This document shows positions 44,525-54,782 of a stretch of 64,000 nt of DNA, in pieces (position 1 is the first letter of the stretch; each line of letters opens with the position of its first letter). The stretch lies in NCBI GenBank assembly GCA_039621445.1, contig CP154954.1, positions 26,238,954 to 26,302,953 of the forward strand. The letters are read 5' to 3'. This stretch comes from Euglena gracilis. Lineage: Eukaryota; Euglenida; Euglenophyceae; Euglenales. Below the pieces are notes generated by a model. It was not told the origin of the DNA. It searched no databases and saw only the letters and a list, made by a program, of their open reading frames with translations. A program made the translations under genes and the position numbers.

Positions 44525-45061
44525 TAAACCCCCCCCCCCAAATATAAGAAACCCGTTTCTTATATTTGGGTGTCGGCCGATCGGCCCAAAGGGTTTCTTA
44601 TATTTGGGGGTTTCTTATATTTGGGTGTCGAAGGCCGGCCCCAAGGGTTTCTTATAAATAGAACTTTTTTTCTTTTTGGTTCCTTCATGTAACTAATTAA
44701 TTACATGTGACCACTGTGTGTAGGACTGTCCTCATGTCTGACTGCCATTCAAACAGTGGGAAAGGGGGTCGTGACACGGACAAGTGTTTCCAAAAAGCAG
44801 TTGCTTCTGAACTCTTGCTTTGCAAAGAAGCAATAGACTAGATTGGCTTCATCTTTGTGTTGATCGCGCCTTGAGATTTGCTGTGACCCATGGTGAAAAT
44901 GAGGGGTTTCTTATATTTGGATTGACGTCCAACAGCCCAGGGGTTTCTTATATTTGGGGGTTTCTTATATTTGGGTGTCGGCTGAAAATCAGCCAAAGGG
45001 TTTCTTATATTTGGGGGTTTCTTATAGCGAGGGGTTTCTTATATTTGGGGGGGGGGGTTTA
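44525..45061. mobile_element. TAACCC-ended inverted-repeat element B (537 bp)
   Basis: The left end TAAACCCCCCCCCCCAAATA then TAAGAAACCC and the right end GGGTTTCTTATATTTGGGGG to GTTTA are perfect inverted copies over 30 bp. The phrase 'GGGTTTCTTATATTTGGG' recurs about ten times inside in clusters, with one inverted at the left. A 260-bp ordinary stretch (44,660-44,905) lies in the middle. No coding capacity is recognised. Confidence 0.75.
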
Positions 45062-45131
45062 CAGTTTTCCCGTACCCAAAATGCCTCTGAGCTGGACCCC
45101 TGGGGGGATCATTAAAAAGCGCCCTGATTTG

Positions 45132-45182
45132 TTATCAGAAGCCTTTCTGATTTGTCATCAGAAGGTGAAAGGCTTCTGATAA
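45132..45182. other. Perfect 16-bp stem-loop
   Basis: TTATCAGAAGCCTTTC pairs with GAAAGGCTTCTGATAA across a 19-nt loop that contains another TCATCAGAAGG. Could be an RNA hairpin or a tiny inverted-repeat insertion. No T-run terminator follows. Confidence 0.7.
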
Positions 45183-45835
45183 CTAGCCAATTTATTTTGG
45201 CGTTGGAGATAGGCTTTTTTCAAAAAAGGTGAAAATTCGCAAAAAAAATTGTTAGGAGACAGGAAAGCGGGCACAAGGGATGGAGAAAAGGTCCCAAAAG
45301 GACATGTCAGAGAGTTCACTGGTCAGTGGGTTGACTGGGTTTCAGAACACACTTTCCTGGCGGCGCAGGAGGGCACTGGACAGCTAGCTATTGTAAACAC
45401 AGGCATGGATGCCACCTTTCTGGGCAGGATAGAAGCTGTTCAACTGCCGTCCCCAGAATTTTAGGGAAAACAACTGGCTGATTAGGGGTGGCATCTATGA
45501 GGAACCTAAGTTAGCCAGGCTGGGCCCGACGGCAGGGTATTGAGTGAGTGTTGGTTTTGTACCTCCTGCCCCCCTTGTCCAATGTCCGGGGGTTGCCCAA
45601 CGGCCCGCCCCAGCCAGATGCGATCTCTTTGTATGTGATGTTGGTTCAATTATTGTGGGAACAATTTTGTGATTTAATATCGCTTTTTTTGTATTTGCGT
45701 GTTTCAGAGAAGCTTTGTTTGCAATTTGTTGCGATGATTACCATAAATTGGCTGAAAATGCCCAAAATGGCATTAAAAAGGCCAATAACTCCAAAAAAAA
45801 TGGTTCCAAATTACCCAGAACGACTCAAATTGATG

Positions 45836-46069
45836 TAACCCCCCCCTAATAGAAGCACGGGGCCGCTACAAGCGCAGGGTCCAAATAAAAGCGCACCCCC
45901 CGCTGCCGAAGGCGGCGGTCCGCTACAAGCGCACCTCCATTTTGAATGGATTTCTAAAGGAAATCAACGAAAACCGCGCAGGTAGGGTCCAAATAGAAGC
46001 GCACCCCCCGCCGCTGGAGGCGGCGGTCCCCTATAAGCGCACCCGTGCTTCTATTAGGGGGGGGGTTCA
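45836..46069. mobile_element. TAACCC-ended inverted-repeat element C (234 bp)
   Basis: The left end TAACCCCCCCCTAATAGAAG then CACGGG is inverted at the right as CCCGTGCTTCTATTAGGGGG to GGTTCA. The phrases 'AAATAGAAGCGCACCCCCCG', 'AAATAAAAGCGCACCCCCCG' and 'GGCGGCGGTCC' are direct copies, and 'CTACAAGCGCA' or 'CTATAAGCGCA' recurs about four times. Confidence 0.7.
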
Positions 46070-46104
46070 AGTGTGCAAGATTAGGACAAACGGCAAAAGC
46101 TGTT

Positions 46105-46215
46105 GAAAGTTGGTAGAAATTTCCCAAAATGGTCAAAAATGGCCAAAAGTGGCCAAAAGTGGCCAAAAGTAGCCAAAAATACCAAAAAAAATCCAAAAAC
46201 AGCCCAAAATGGCCA
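46105..46215. repeat. TGGCCAAAAG short repeats
   Basis: 'TGGCCAAAAG' and close variants recur six or more times. Confidence 0.75.
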
Positions 46216-46219
46216 CATA

Positions 46220-46945
46220 CCCTGCTTGTCTAGCGACCCCCCCCCTTGCAATGTTCATCAGAGACGAATGTTGGCTTTTTTAGCGACCGCCCACCCCCAT
46301 TGGACAAGGGGGAGGTACAGGTGGAGGGAGGAGAGGGAGGCCCAGACCACCTCCCCCCCTGGGCTGAGGGGGTTCAGGGACCTCCCTGGAACCAAAAATA
46401 GTTCTTGCTGGCATTTTGGCCAGAAAACTCATGCTGTTATCATCTGTTCTATTTATGTATTTGTATTTTTTGTATATTTGATGAAAACAATCACTTGAAA
46501 ACACATTTTTAGATTTTTTGAAGCCCCTTGTGAAATTTCCGGCGCTTTGCGCCAAGGGGACCCTCCCTTCCTCTCAGGGGGTCCGGGATCACCCCCCTCC
46601 CTTCACTTAATCCCTAATTGGGGGCTGCCTTTTCAGGGATTTCCTTTTATTGGGGATATTTCTTGGGGATATTTTTTCTCAGTTTTTCTTTCTGCAGTGA
46701 AATTTTCGAGGAAGAGGATTTTTTGATTCCCCAAACCAAAATCTTTGCAGTTTGCTGAATGTGAACGCCATTTCCTGCATTTCCCCCTGGGTTTCAGCAT
46801 TGTTCCAACAGGCACTGGAGGCAGGCTGAATTTTGAGACATGGTGGACCCCACCACGGGGGGGGGGAGAGGGGCGTCAACCCAGGCAGACAGCCCCCCCC
46901 CCCCCAGGGGTTGGCCACATTCAGGTTGACTGGAGATCCTCAGGC
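46220..46945. other. Spacer, no convincing gene
   Basis: G/C tracts and short frames; no domain recognised. Confidence 0.3.
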
Positions 46946-47200
46946 TTTGAATGCAACTCTGGCCCTGCCCTCCGGCACGCCCACCGGCACACCGTCTAGT
47001 ACGCCCACCGGCACACCCACTGGCACACCGTCCGCGACCCCCACCGGCACCCCCTCCTCCACGCCGTCCGCCACGGCGACGCACACGCCCTCCGCCACGC
47101 CGTCCGGCACCCCCACCGGCACGCCGTCCGCAACCCCCACCGGCACCCCCTCCACCACGCCAACCGGCACGCCCACGACTACACCCTCCGCTGTCCAGTG
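46946..47200 (+). CDS. Thr/Pro/Ser-rich block 10
   Basis: After 'GGAGATCCTCAG' the frame reads [20 protein letters not shown], ..., [19 protein letters not shown], ..., [19 protein letters not shown]. The frame stays open to 47,423 through non-repeat sequence (LPRLCAAFLFIYFRSSLICH) that contains a hydrophobic run, possibly a membrane segment or only chance. Confidence 0.4.
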
Positions 47201-47803
47201 CAGAGCCTTTCTGCCACGCCTTTGTGCTGCCTTTTTATTTATTTATTTTCGTTCATCTCTCATCTGTCATGCCATCTCCGTCCCTCCCACTCCCCGGGGA
47301 ATTTATTATTTCCATGAGAATGTTGCTTTCCCCCGGGAAGCTGCCACTTTGGGCCTCGTACAACTGCCATGGGAAGTCCGCTGCAGGGCTTCCCCAGGCT
47401 TCGTTGCCCCAGGCTTAAACTAGTTATACTCGCTGTGACAACTTCTGGGTGGGAGGGTTGGACTTTTCCACCAAACAGGGCCCTGCACATACAATCACTA
47501 GTCACTGGCCGACCCCCCCCCCCAGGGTGGGTGAATGGGTTTTTCAGAATGACTGACTGGTTTTTGGCCCAGACCCCCTGCCCCAGGGTGGTCGAAAATA
47601 CACTAAAGTGACCTAGCGACCAGCAATTTTTGGGCCTTTTTCCTCCTTTTGTGGTCAAACTTCCCTTGGATTTCAGAGTGACCGACCACCCCGGGGGAGG
47701 GGGGGGGCGGTGACTGACTGGTTTTTCGAAAAAAGTGATTGACTGGGTTTTGGAAGAGTGGAAGTGATCCCCCCAGGGGTCGTGAAAAAAATTGCATGGC
47801 CCT

Positions 47804-47998
47804 GCGGGCCCTGCCACTGCAGCCACCCCGACTGGGACACCAACCGCCACCCCTTCTGCCACGCAAACAGGAACCCCGTCGGCCACACCGTCCGGCACCC
47901 CCACTTCCACCCCATCCGGGACCCCGACCGGCACCCCTTCTTCAACCCCAACCGGCACGCCAACCTCCACACCGTCCGCCTCCCAGGGCAGAGCCATC
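47804..47998 (+). CDS. Thr/Pro/Ser-rich block 11
   Basis: Directly follows a classical acceptor-like GCCCTGCCACTGCAG. Reads [20 protein letters not shown], ..., [19 protein letters not shown], then ICRICPPPF. Confidence 0.4.
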
Positions 47999-48089
47999 TG
48001 CCGCATTTGCCCCCCCCCCTTTAAAACCTTGATTGGATTGGCAATTCAAAGGAGAGCCGGCAACTTCTTTCCATGTTCCTTATTTTCCC

Positions 48090-48485
48090 CTACCCATAAT
48101 GCCACCATGGAGTGGGTGAAGTAGTTGAAGAAAACGAAGCCCTGCCTTTGTCATACGCTGATCTTGCTTGTCTTGTTATTGGCACTCCCATGACCGTAGG
48201 AGGATCCTTGGTTTCCGAGTCGGGGTAGGACGGTTCAGGGGTTGAGATTGATCTCTGAATAGATTCAAGTCCTTTCGAAACATCTGCTGAAGCTCCAGGG
48301 CAGACCACTGCGATTGGGGTGTGGGGTCCAGCTTTCTGGATTTCCTCAAAACCCAACAAAAACCAATCAAAACTCGGGGATGAACTCTCTCCAGCTGCTC
48401 CAGAGACTCCTCGTGGAACAGGTGGAGGGGGAGTCCCAAAGTCACAAAATGCATTGCAACTCGCACGGACGTAACAAATGCCCAC
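48090..48485 (-). CDS. Open frame of unknown status, 131 codons
   Basis: The minus-strand frame has ordinary composition (FDWFLLGFEEIQKAGPHTPI, AVVCPGASADVSKGLES). No domain is recognised. The exon candidate at 48.8 kb is on the other strand, which argues against both belonging to one gene. A candidate only. Confidence 0.2.
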   Translation of the reverse strand: MGICYVRASCNAFCDFGTPPPPVPRGVSGAAGESSSPSFDWFLLGFEEIQKAGPHTPIAVVCPGASADVSKGLESIQRSISTPEPSYPDSETKDPPTVMGVPITRQARSAYDKGRASFSSTTSPTPWWHYG

Positions 48486-48820
48486 CTCAGAAAAAGGACC
48501 TATTTCCTCAAGTTCTTTTTTTCAGCCCCCCCCCCCCTGCAGTTTCCCTCTATTCCAGCTGGTTTGTCACCTGCCGAAAACGTCACTCCTCTCTCTGTGC
48601 TAATTTTCGTCCCCTGCCCCGTTAATTCTGCAACGAACAAAAAAAGTTAATTCCATATACACGACTTTCTCTTTGGGTTTACACATGACTTTGGGTTTCA
48701 AAGCACTCAAAGTGTATTTCAATGTAAATAGAGATTTTATTTTCCATTTATCCAAGTGGACAATTGTCATCCCCTCCTCAGCTTTGCCCAATTTTTTACC
48801 CTGTTCCTTGTGTATTGTAG

Positions 48821-48921
48821 GACCCAAGGCCCAAGGGGTGATGGAAGGGGATGATGCCCCAGACAGCGAGTTTCAAACTGGGGGCATTTATCAGGGGTAT
48901 TTTCAAAACGGGAAAAAATGA
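48821..48921 (+). CDS. Exon candidate with MORN-like motif
   Basis: Starts after a very good acceptor (CCCTGTTCCTTGTGTATTGTAG, ending 48,820). In phase 2 it reads PKAQGVMEGDDAPDSEFQTG, then GIYQGYFQNGKK and a stop. GxYxGxFxNGK is the core of a MORN repeat (membrane occupation and recognition nexus), known in membrane- and actin-associated proteins. A donor-like AAAC|GTGAGT lies at 48,936/48,937, just past the stop; the stop follows a run of six A. One MORN unit is weak evidence by itself. Confidence 0.3.
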
Positions 48922-49097
48922 CCACTGGCAACAAACGTGAGTTTCTTGCAAATGGACAGGCATGAGTACACCCATGCAACCATCGTGCAGCAAATCGGCT
49001 TGCACAAGGATTTCGGGGGGGGGGAGCATTAAAGATTTAACAGAGGTGAGTGCGGTTGCACATTATGCGCTGGGATAATGATGGTGTGTTCTATGAA

Positions 49098-49500
49098 GCT
49101 CCGCCCCTGCCCCCACCCCAACTGGGACGCCATCCGCCACGCCGTCTGCTACGCCCACCGGCACACCGTCCGCCACACCGTCCGGCACCCCCACCACCAC
49201 CCCATCCGCCACAGCGACGTCTACGCCCTCCGCCACACCCTCGGGCACGCCCACGGCCACGCCTTCCGGCACGCCCACCGACACACCGTCTGCCACACCG
49301 TCCGGCACCCCCACCGGTACCCCCTCGGCGACCCCCTCCGGCACCCCCACTGGCACGCCGTCGGCGACACCCACGGGCACGCCCTCGGCAACTCCCACTG
49401 GCACGCCCACCACCACACCGTCGGCGACGCCCACCGGAACCCCAACTGCCACGCCAAGTGGGACCCCGACTGCCACACCATCTGTTTCGGGCGCTGCAAA
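49098..49500 (+). CDS. Thr/Pro/Ser-rich block 12
   Basis: The frame is closed by TGA immediately before, and then reads [20 protein letters not shown] for about 130 residues, ending [20 protein letters not shown]. An acceptor at CTATGAAG would remove the stop. It lacks the PSAAQ right border seen elsewhere. Confidence 0.4.
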
Positions 49501-49717
49501 TCCTTCCGTTGTCCTGTTGCGCCAGTTAAGTGAAAGAACGTCAACGCCATTTCGAATCCCACTTCCCTGCGATGGGTACTATGGGTCTCCAAATGAACAT
49601 CTCTAATTCACCTTGCGGCGCTTAATGCACATGCCCATCTCCTTCTCGTGGTACCAGGACTGAAGAAAATGGTGTTCGTCTTTTGCCCCCTCCAAATAAG
49701 TGTCGACCTTGCCTCAG

Positions 49718-49886
49718 GTGTCGGATGCATTGTGTCGGAAGAAAAATCAGGTCGTCCCTTCAGTCGGAATGGACCTCACCCCTGAACCAGCCTTAGGCAG
49801 TGGATCTCGGATCACCACGCCGTATGAAATCAACGGCCTGGCCTATCTGTGTGAGCCATTTGCGCATCTCCATGATTTGTGTGGGG
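49718..49886 (+). CDS. Exon with consensus splice sites, unknown protein
   Basis: The acceptor GTCGACCTTGCCTCAG ends at 49,717 and the donor GGGG|GTGAGTAA begins at 49,887, the best pair in the window. The 169-bp exon reads VSDALCRKKNQVVPSVGMDL, TPEPALGSGSRITTPYEING, LAYLCEPFAHLHDLCGG and leaves phase 1. I recognise no domain. It lies 220 bp downstream of Thr/Pro block 12 on the same strand, supporting the idea that the Thr/Pro blocks are exons of a spliced gene. Confidence 0.5.
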
Positions 49887-50044
49887 GTGAGTAAAAGTCT
49901 TTGGGGAAACTTTTAATTTTTGTTCATTTTACAAGTCACGTCCATTGAGTGAATGGAGCAAGTTTTTGACCCTTGCCAGCATTTAAAATTTGTTGTGTTC
50001 CTGTGCCCTTTTGCGCAAAGGAATTCCTGTTTCACGTTTCATGT

Positions 50045-50320
50045 GGATTTGTACAATTTTTCGGGGGTCAGGCCCAGGGGAAAGGCCGAAATTTGATGTT
50101 TTTGACCCTCCGAAACATGGTGCAGAGTTCTTGTTTCCTGAAGTTGATATCTGGGAAACAATGGATTCCGCAAAATTACCCCCAAACCCCTGATTCCATT
50201 GCCTGTCTGACAACTACCAGTGCCAGGTGGTATGGAGGCCGAGTGAAAGGTCCACCCTTTTGCTTGCTTTTTGTTTGCCATGCAGCACAGTGTGGGGGTT
50301 TTTTGAAGTTTGTTGTTATG
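50045..50320. repeat. Dispersed repeat X, copy 2
   Basis: Partner of 19,905-20,180. Conserved phrases: 'AATTTGATGTTTTTGACCCT' with 'CCGAAACATGG', 'CCCCAAACCCCTGATTCC', 'AACTACCAGTGCCAGG', 'CCACCCTTTTGCTTGC', 'CATGCAGCACAGTGTG'. Confidence 0.7.
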
Positions 50321-50977
50321 AGAGGAGTTTGTTTTGCAGGTTGAAGCAGAATGTTAGAGAACTCTAAAAATTCTGGTTACCAGTTCAGCTCTGTGCAGGT
50401 CAGCCACATCGACCCATTTACACTGAGACTCTGTGAGACTCACACAGCAGCAATAAACAGGGTTCTTTTGCACAAATGCACAAAGGAACCGTTTCAAAAC
50501 CAACAACAACCTCCTATGCCTGCCTTTTGGAGCTGTAAAATAATTCCCTCTCCTGTGTTCCGATGGTGCTGGGCCCCTTCCCCATGAACATTGCTGTGTT
50601 CCCCAAATGCTTCCTTTGTGTGCAATTGCGCATAGGAGCAGTTCATTTGTGAATTTTCTTGGGGCAAGTGTTCCAAAGTTAATTTCATTGTTTCAATCCT
50701 TAACAGGGTGGACTTCTGAGACAGGAGGACAGTGGAAACACCGCGTCCACAAAATGGAGATGTTTGCACAGCATATCTGTGTTTGCCAAAAAAGCATGCC
50801 AACATATTGCATCATATGCCCCCCTAAGCGCAATTTTTTTTTTCAGTCAGCAAAAGATCCCATTCGCAGGCAATGTACTGCACCTCACTTTTCGAAAAAC
50901 TACCAGGGATAAAGGGCACCTTTCAACTCATTTTTTCGAGAGTAAAACCTCAGGTTCCGTTTATTTTGACGCTTCAG

Positions 50978-51038
50978 GGTCAGAAATGGTTTTTCACAGG
51001 CTCAACTGCAGAAGCCCAAATTTGGTCCCAGAAGACAG
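50978..51038 (+). CDS. Small exon candidate, 61 bp
   Basis: It is bounded by the acceptor-like TTTTGACGCTTCAG and a strong donor GACAG|GTAGGT (GT at 51,039). In phase 0 it reads GQKWFFTGSTAEAQIWSQKT and leaves phase 1. No family recognised. Same strand as the 49.7-kb exon. Confidence 0.35.
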
Positions 51039-51059
51039 GTAGGTCCTTTGCCATATTCA

Positions 51060-51755
51060 ATTTCCATTAAATCAACGTGTTGATGTATTCGCATAATTGC
51101 AGAAAATTATATCACACAATATTCTGATTCCTATTCCAAACTGGTGTCGCACAATATTCTTTTGCACAAATGCGAAAAGGAAGCATTTGCTCAAGTGCAG
51201 AAACTGTCCGTTCCGGCCTTCCAGCAGCTGCACAAACCGTTGTGGCAGTTACAGTGGTTCCTGTGCGCATTTGCGCAAGTGGTTCTTTTTTTTGCAAAGT
51301 AACCAACAATTTTTTCTCGGAAGTCAAAGTGTATGCATTGTGAAGGCCTGGTCTCACCTCCCCAAATCGTTCCAGAGCATCCTGAGTTGATGAGGCAGCC
51401 GTTCGAAGGTTCCCGAACACACATGCAAGGTGTTCATGCCCTGTATTCTGTGGGGACACCTGCTCCAAGGTACCCTAATGTTCAAAGTCCTTGCATTTCC
51501 CCTGCGGTCCTGGGTTACCTGACCACATCCCAACAACGTTTTACGGGCATGGGCGCCACCTTCTAGGACTTTCAAAAAGTGGCCCCCATCATCACTTGCA
51601 ATTTGGGTGTGCATGTCAAAATTCATGCTACCCTGTCAAAGATCTACTCATTTGTACCAGTGTGAGTTTGAGCGGAACAAATTACACAAATCAAAGCGCT
51701 CTATCGGTGCACATCAACGACCATTGTGGCCAAAACTTAGGCAGTTTGCAGCACC
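51060..51755. other. Possible coding sequence, strand unclear
   Basis: The + frame 51,333-51,566 (PPQIVPEHPELMRQPFEGSR) and the minus frame 51,112-51,468 (RTAASSTQDALERFGEVRPG) both look protein-like. I cannot decide between them from sequence, and neither matches a family that I know. Confidence 0.25.
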
Positions 51756-51761
51756 CAAATT

Positions 51762-51998
51762 CCGGCACGCCCACCGACACACCGTCCGCCACACCGTCCG
51801 GCACCCCCACCGGTACCCCCTCGGCGACCCCCTCCGGCACCCCCACCGGCACGCCGTCGGCGACACCAACGGGCACGCCCTCAGCAACTCCCACTGGCAC
51901 GCCCACCACCACACCCTCGGCGACGCCCACCGGAACCCCAACTGCCACGCCATCAGGCACGCCCACAGCCACCCCTTCAGCCGCCCAGGACGGAGCCC
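51762..51998 (+). CDS. Thr/Pro/Ser-rich block 13
   Basis: After 'AGGCAGTTTGCAG' the frame reads [20 protein letters not shown], ..., [32 protein letters not shown]. The frame is open far on both sides (51,491-52,273). The left part matches the right half of block 12 closely ([20 protein letters not shown]), a recent partial copy. Confidence 0.4.
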
Positions 51999-52226
51999 CA
52001 TCGATGTGCGCTGTATTTTTTTTTGATTCCCAAAATCCTCTGTCCCGTCAAGTCTGTCCCGTCAAAGCCCAAACAGTAGCGGCCAGGGGTTCTGGTTCTG
52101 GCAGGGGTTCAGATCCCCCTGCTGAGCGCATTCACCTGCCCCATGTCAACAGCACATTCCAGTTGGAGGTTTTTCCCCGTCGAAGTGCTGTGACGAGAAC
52201 TATTTTGACACGTTCTCTGTGCCAAC

Positions 52227-52633
52227 CAGGCTTCTGCTTAAGTACTCCCCCGGGGGGGCTGGACTGCAGCTAGTCCAAATTTGGCTAGTGGGATTTCTAG
52301 CAGACCCCCCCCCCTAGCAAGTGAATTTTTTTTTCCAGTCTGCCAGTGACTGGCGCAAAGCGCCGGATTTTTTTGGGGGGGACCCCCAAAATGGCCAAAA
52401 AATGCCCGTTTTTTGGCCATTTTTGGGAATTTTTGGAACAAAATCAGCCAAAAACCTATTAAAAGCCTCATTTCCACCTCGGCGCACAGCGCAGGAGGAA
52501 ATTTTATTTCCAGTTGGGGGACCCCGGACCCCCCCCTCCCCCAGGGGGGAGGGGGGTCTAGCTAGTCCACTTTTTCTAGCTAGTCCAAATTTCCAGCCAG
52601 TGGACCCCCCCCGGGTCCTTGAGCAAAAGCCTG
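52227..52633. mobile_element. Intact hAT-like miniature element H2 (407 bp)
   Basis: The ends CAGGCTTCTGCTTAAG and CTTGAGCAAAAGCCTG are inverted repeats with two mismatches. GTGCCAAC flanks both sides (52,219-52,226 and 52,634-52,641). Inside are a CTAGCTAGTCC-type subterminal repeat on both arms and a central GGCGCAAAGCGCCGG hairpin. No coding capacity. Reference copy for the nested element at 2,503-16,511. Confidence 0.9.
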
Positions 52634-52969
52634 GTGCCAACGGTGCAGCCTTGAAGCAAGGGGGTAAAGCCACAGTGCACAAGGCGCTGCATCCTAACCC
52701 CGAAGGAGTCCACTCCTAAAAAATACCATACCCCCCCTTGCTTCGGCTGCCCGAATGCTGTACCCCTCCATCAACTTAAAATCAAGTGCACAAAGCACAG
52801 AAATTATGTTTAAATGTACGTTTTGGGGGAGGGGTGTATTTTCGAGTGTGAAAAATATGCCCAAGTAATATTCCCCTCCAGCCCCTGACATCGGATACCC
52901 AAATAGTATTCCCAGGTATTTATTTATTTATATTTTGCTTGGGGTTTTGTTTCCAATCCCGCGCTCTGC

Positions 52970-53215
52970 TTCTGCCCCCACCCCAACTGGCACGCCCACC
53001 GGCACACCGTCTGGCACCCCCACCAGCACCCCCTCGGCGACACCCTCCGGCACTCCCACTGCCACGCCGTCGGCAACACCAACCGGCACCCCCTCCGCAA
53101 CGCCATCCAACACGCCCACTAGCACACCTTCCGCAACACCCACTGGCACCCCATCCACCACCCCATCCGGGACACCCACGGATACCCCTTCGGCTGCCCA
53201 GAAAGGAGCCGGTGT
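52970..53215 (+). CDS. Thr/Pro/Ser-rich block 14
   Basis: Reads [20 protein letters not shown], ..., [37 protein letters not shown] and a stop. Left border GCTCTGCTTCTGCCCCC, right border GCCCAGAAAGGAGCC. Confidence 0.4.
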
Positions 53216-53219
53216 TTAG

Positions 53220-54360
53220 GGGGGGTCCACTTCAGGGGGGGGGGGGTTCTATCCATATTGGTATTTCGTGGTTCGGGGGTTCTATCTATATTGGTATATA
53301 ATGGTATTTCGTTAAAAAAAACGATATTTTCACCCCCTCTTAGGGTCATATGAAATTTTTTCTGTTTCTGTGGCGTATGAATGTGGAAGAAATTGTTCTT
53401 TGAAGAGGTCACAATCTCATGCACCCCCCCCACTGGTAATGGTTTACCAAGAAATAGGTTTTGGTTGGGGGATGGGGGAGCCGTTGACCAGTTATATGAC
53501 AGTTTCGGGGGGGGGGCTAAATATGCAGACCTCGGTGGTTGTTTTCTTTTACAAAGGGTTTCTCGCAGATTTCAGTGTCTCAGCGTTTCGGTCTCTCATG
53601 GATCGCACCCTGCAGCCAGCTGACGACTTAGCCTGAATGCACACCTGTGGTCCCGGCCGCAGGTCACACCACTCCAGTGCAACCATACAGACCCCCCCCC
53701 CCAAGAGTGCGTCAGAGGCGGCCAAATTTTTTTCAGATTTGGTGAATTTTTCGAACATATTCCATATTCCATTTGCTCTGATTTGGAATCGGTAGAAATT
53801 TACTCCAGCAAAGCTTCAAAATCTATGATAAATAATATCTCATACAAGTTCACACAGAACCCTCCCCCGAGGGTTTTGGAATCATAAACAAGAAAGTGTT
53901 GAAGGTAAAGTACACAGAACTTTTAGAGTAGGCAGTGCTAACCTCATAACAATTTAGCAGACTGGAACAGCGGGAGCACTGGAAGTTGATCAGTGGGAGA
54001 AGAAAAAATGATAGATGGTCGAGCACATGCAGTTCACCAAATATTTCAAATAAATGAAGAAAATCCTGGGAGCCTAATGGGAGGGACCTGGGAAAAGGGA
54101 TCTGGGAGCAGGATGAGAGGTTGGACCTGAAGGGTACCCAAAGAAGAACTCGCCAGTTACCCGTTCGCTACCCCCCCCCTCCCCTAAAGCAATCCCAAAA
54201 TGGTAATTTTCCCCCTGGCCTTGAACTCCAGTTCGAGCGCTGAAATGGGTCGAGAAATTCTACCCAAGCAACAACAGAAGGAAAATAGCGCACCCCGTGC
54301 ATTTCCACTGGATTCACATACTTTGTGGATTTTTTCCCCGCCAACACCAGCAAACATGTC
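53220..54360. other. Spacer; small direct repeat, no gene
   Basis: 'TTCTATCCATATTGGTATTTCG' (53,248) returns in altered form as 'TTCTATCTATATTGGTA' within 50 bp. The rest is mixed sequence without a recognisable gene. Confidence 0.3.
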
Positions 54361-54369
54361 AGCCGTTAT

Positions 54370-54782
54370 GGCTCTGCTTCTGCCTCCACCCCAACTGGCA
54401 CGCCCTCCGCCACACCGTCCGCGACGCCAACCGGCACACCCTCCGCCACGCCGTCCGGCACCCCCACCACCACCCCATCCGCCACCCCAACCGCCACTCC
54501 AACCGCCACCCCTTCCGGCACGCCCACCACCACCCCATCCGCCACGCCCACCGGCACGCCTTCCGCCACACCGTCCGCCACGCCCACCGCCACACCGTCC
54601 GTGACGCCCTCCGGCACACCAACAACGACGCCCTCGGCCACTCCGACAGGCACGCCCTCCGCGACGCCGTCTGGCACCCCCACCAGCACACCGTCGGCGA
54701 CGCCCACCGGCACACCGTCCGCCACGCCAAGTGGGACCCCAACTGCCACCCCTTCAGCTGCCCAGGACGGAGCCCTATTGCT
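54370..54782 (+). CDS. Thr/Pro/Ser-rich block 15
   Basis: Reads [20 protein letters not shown] for about 135 residues and ends [14 protein letters not shown]. Nearly identical to block 16. Thr and Pro codons vary freely in the third position while the Thr-Pro alternation is kept. Confidence 0.45.
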
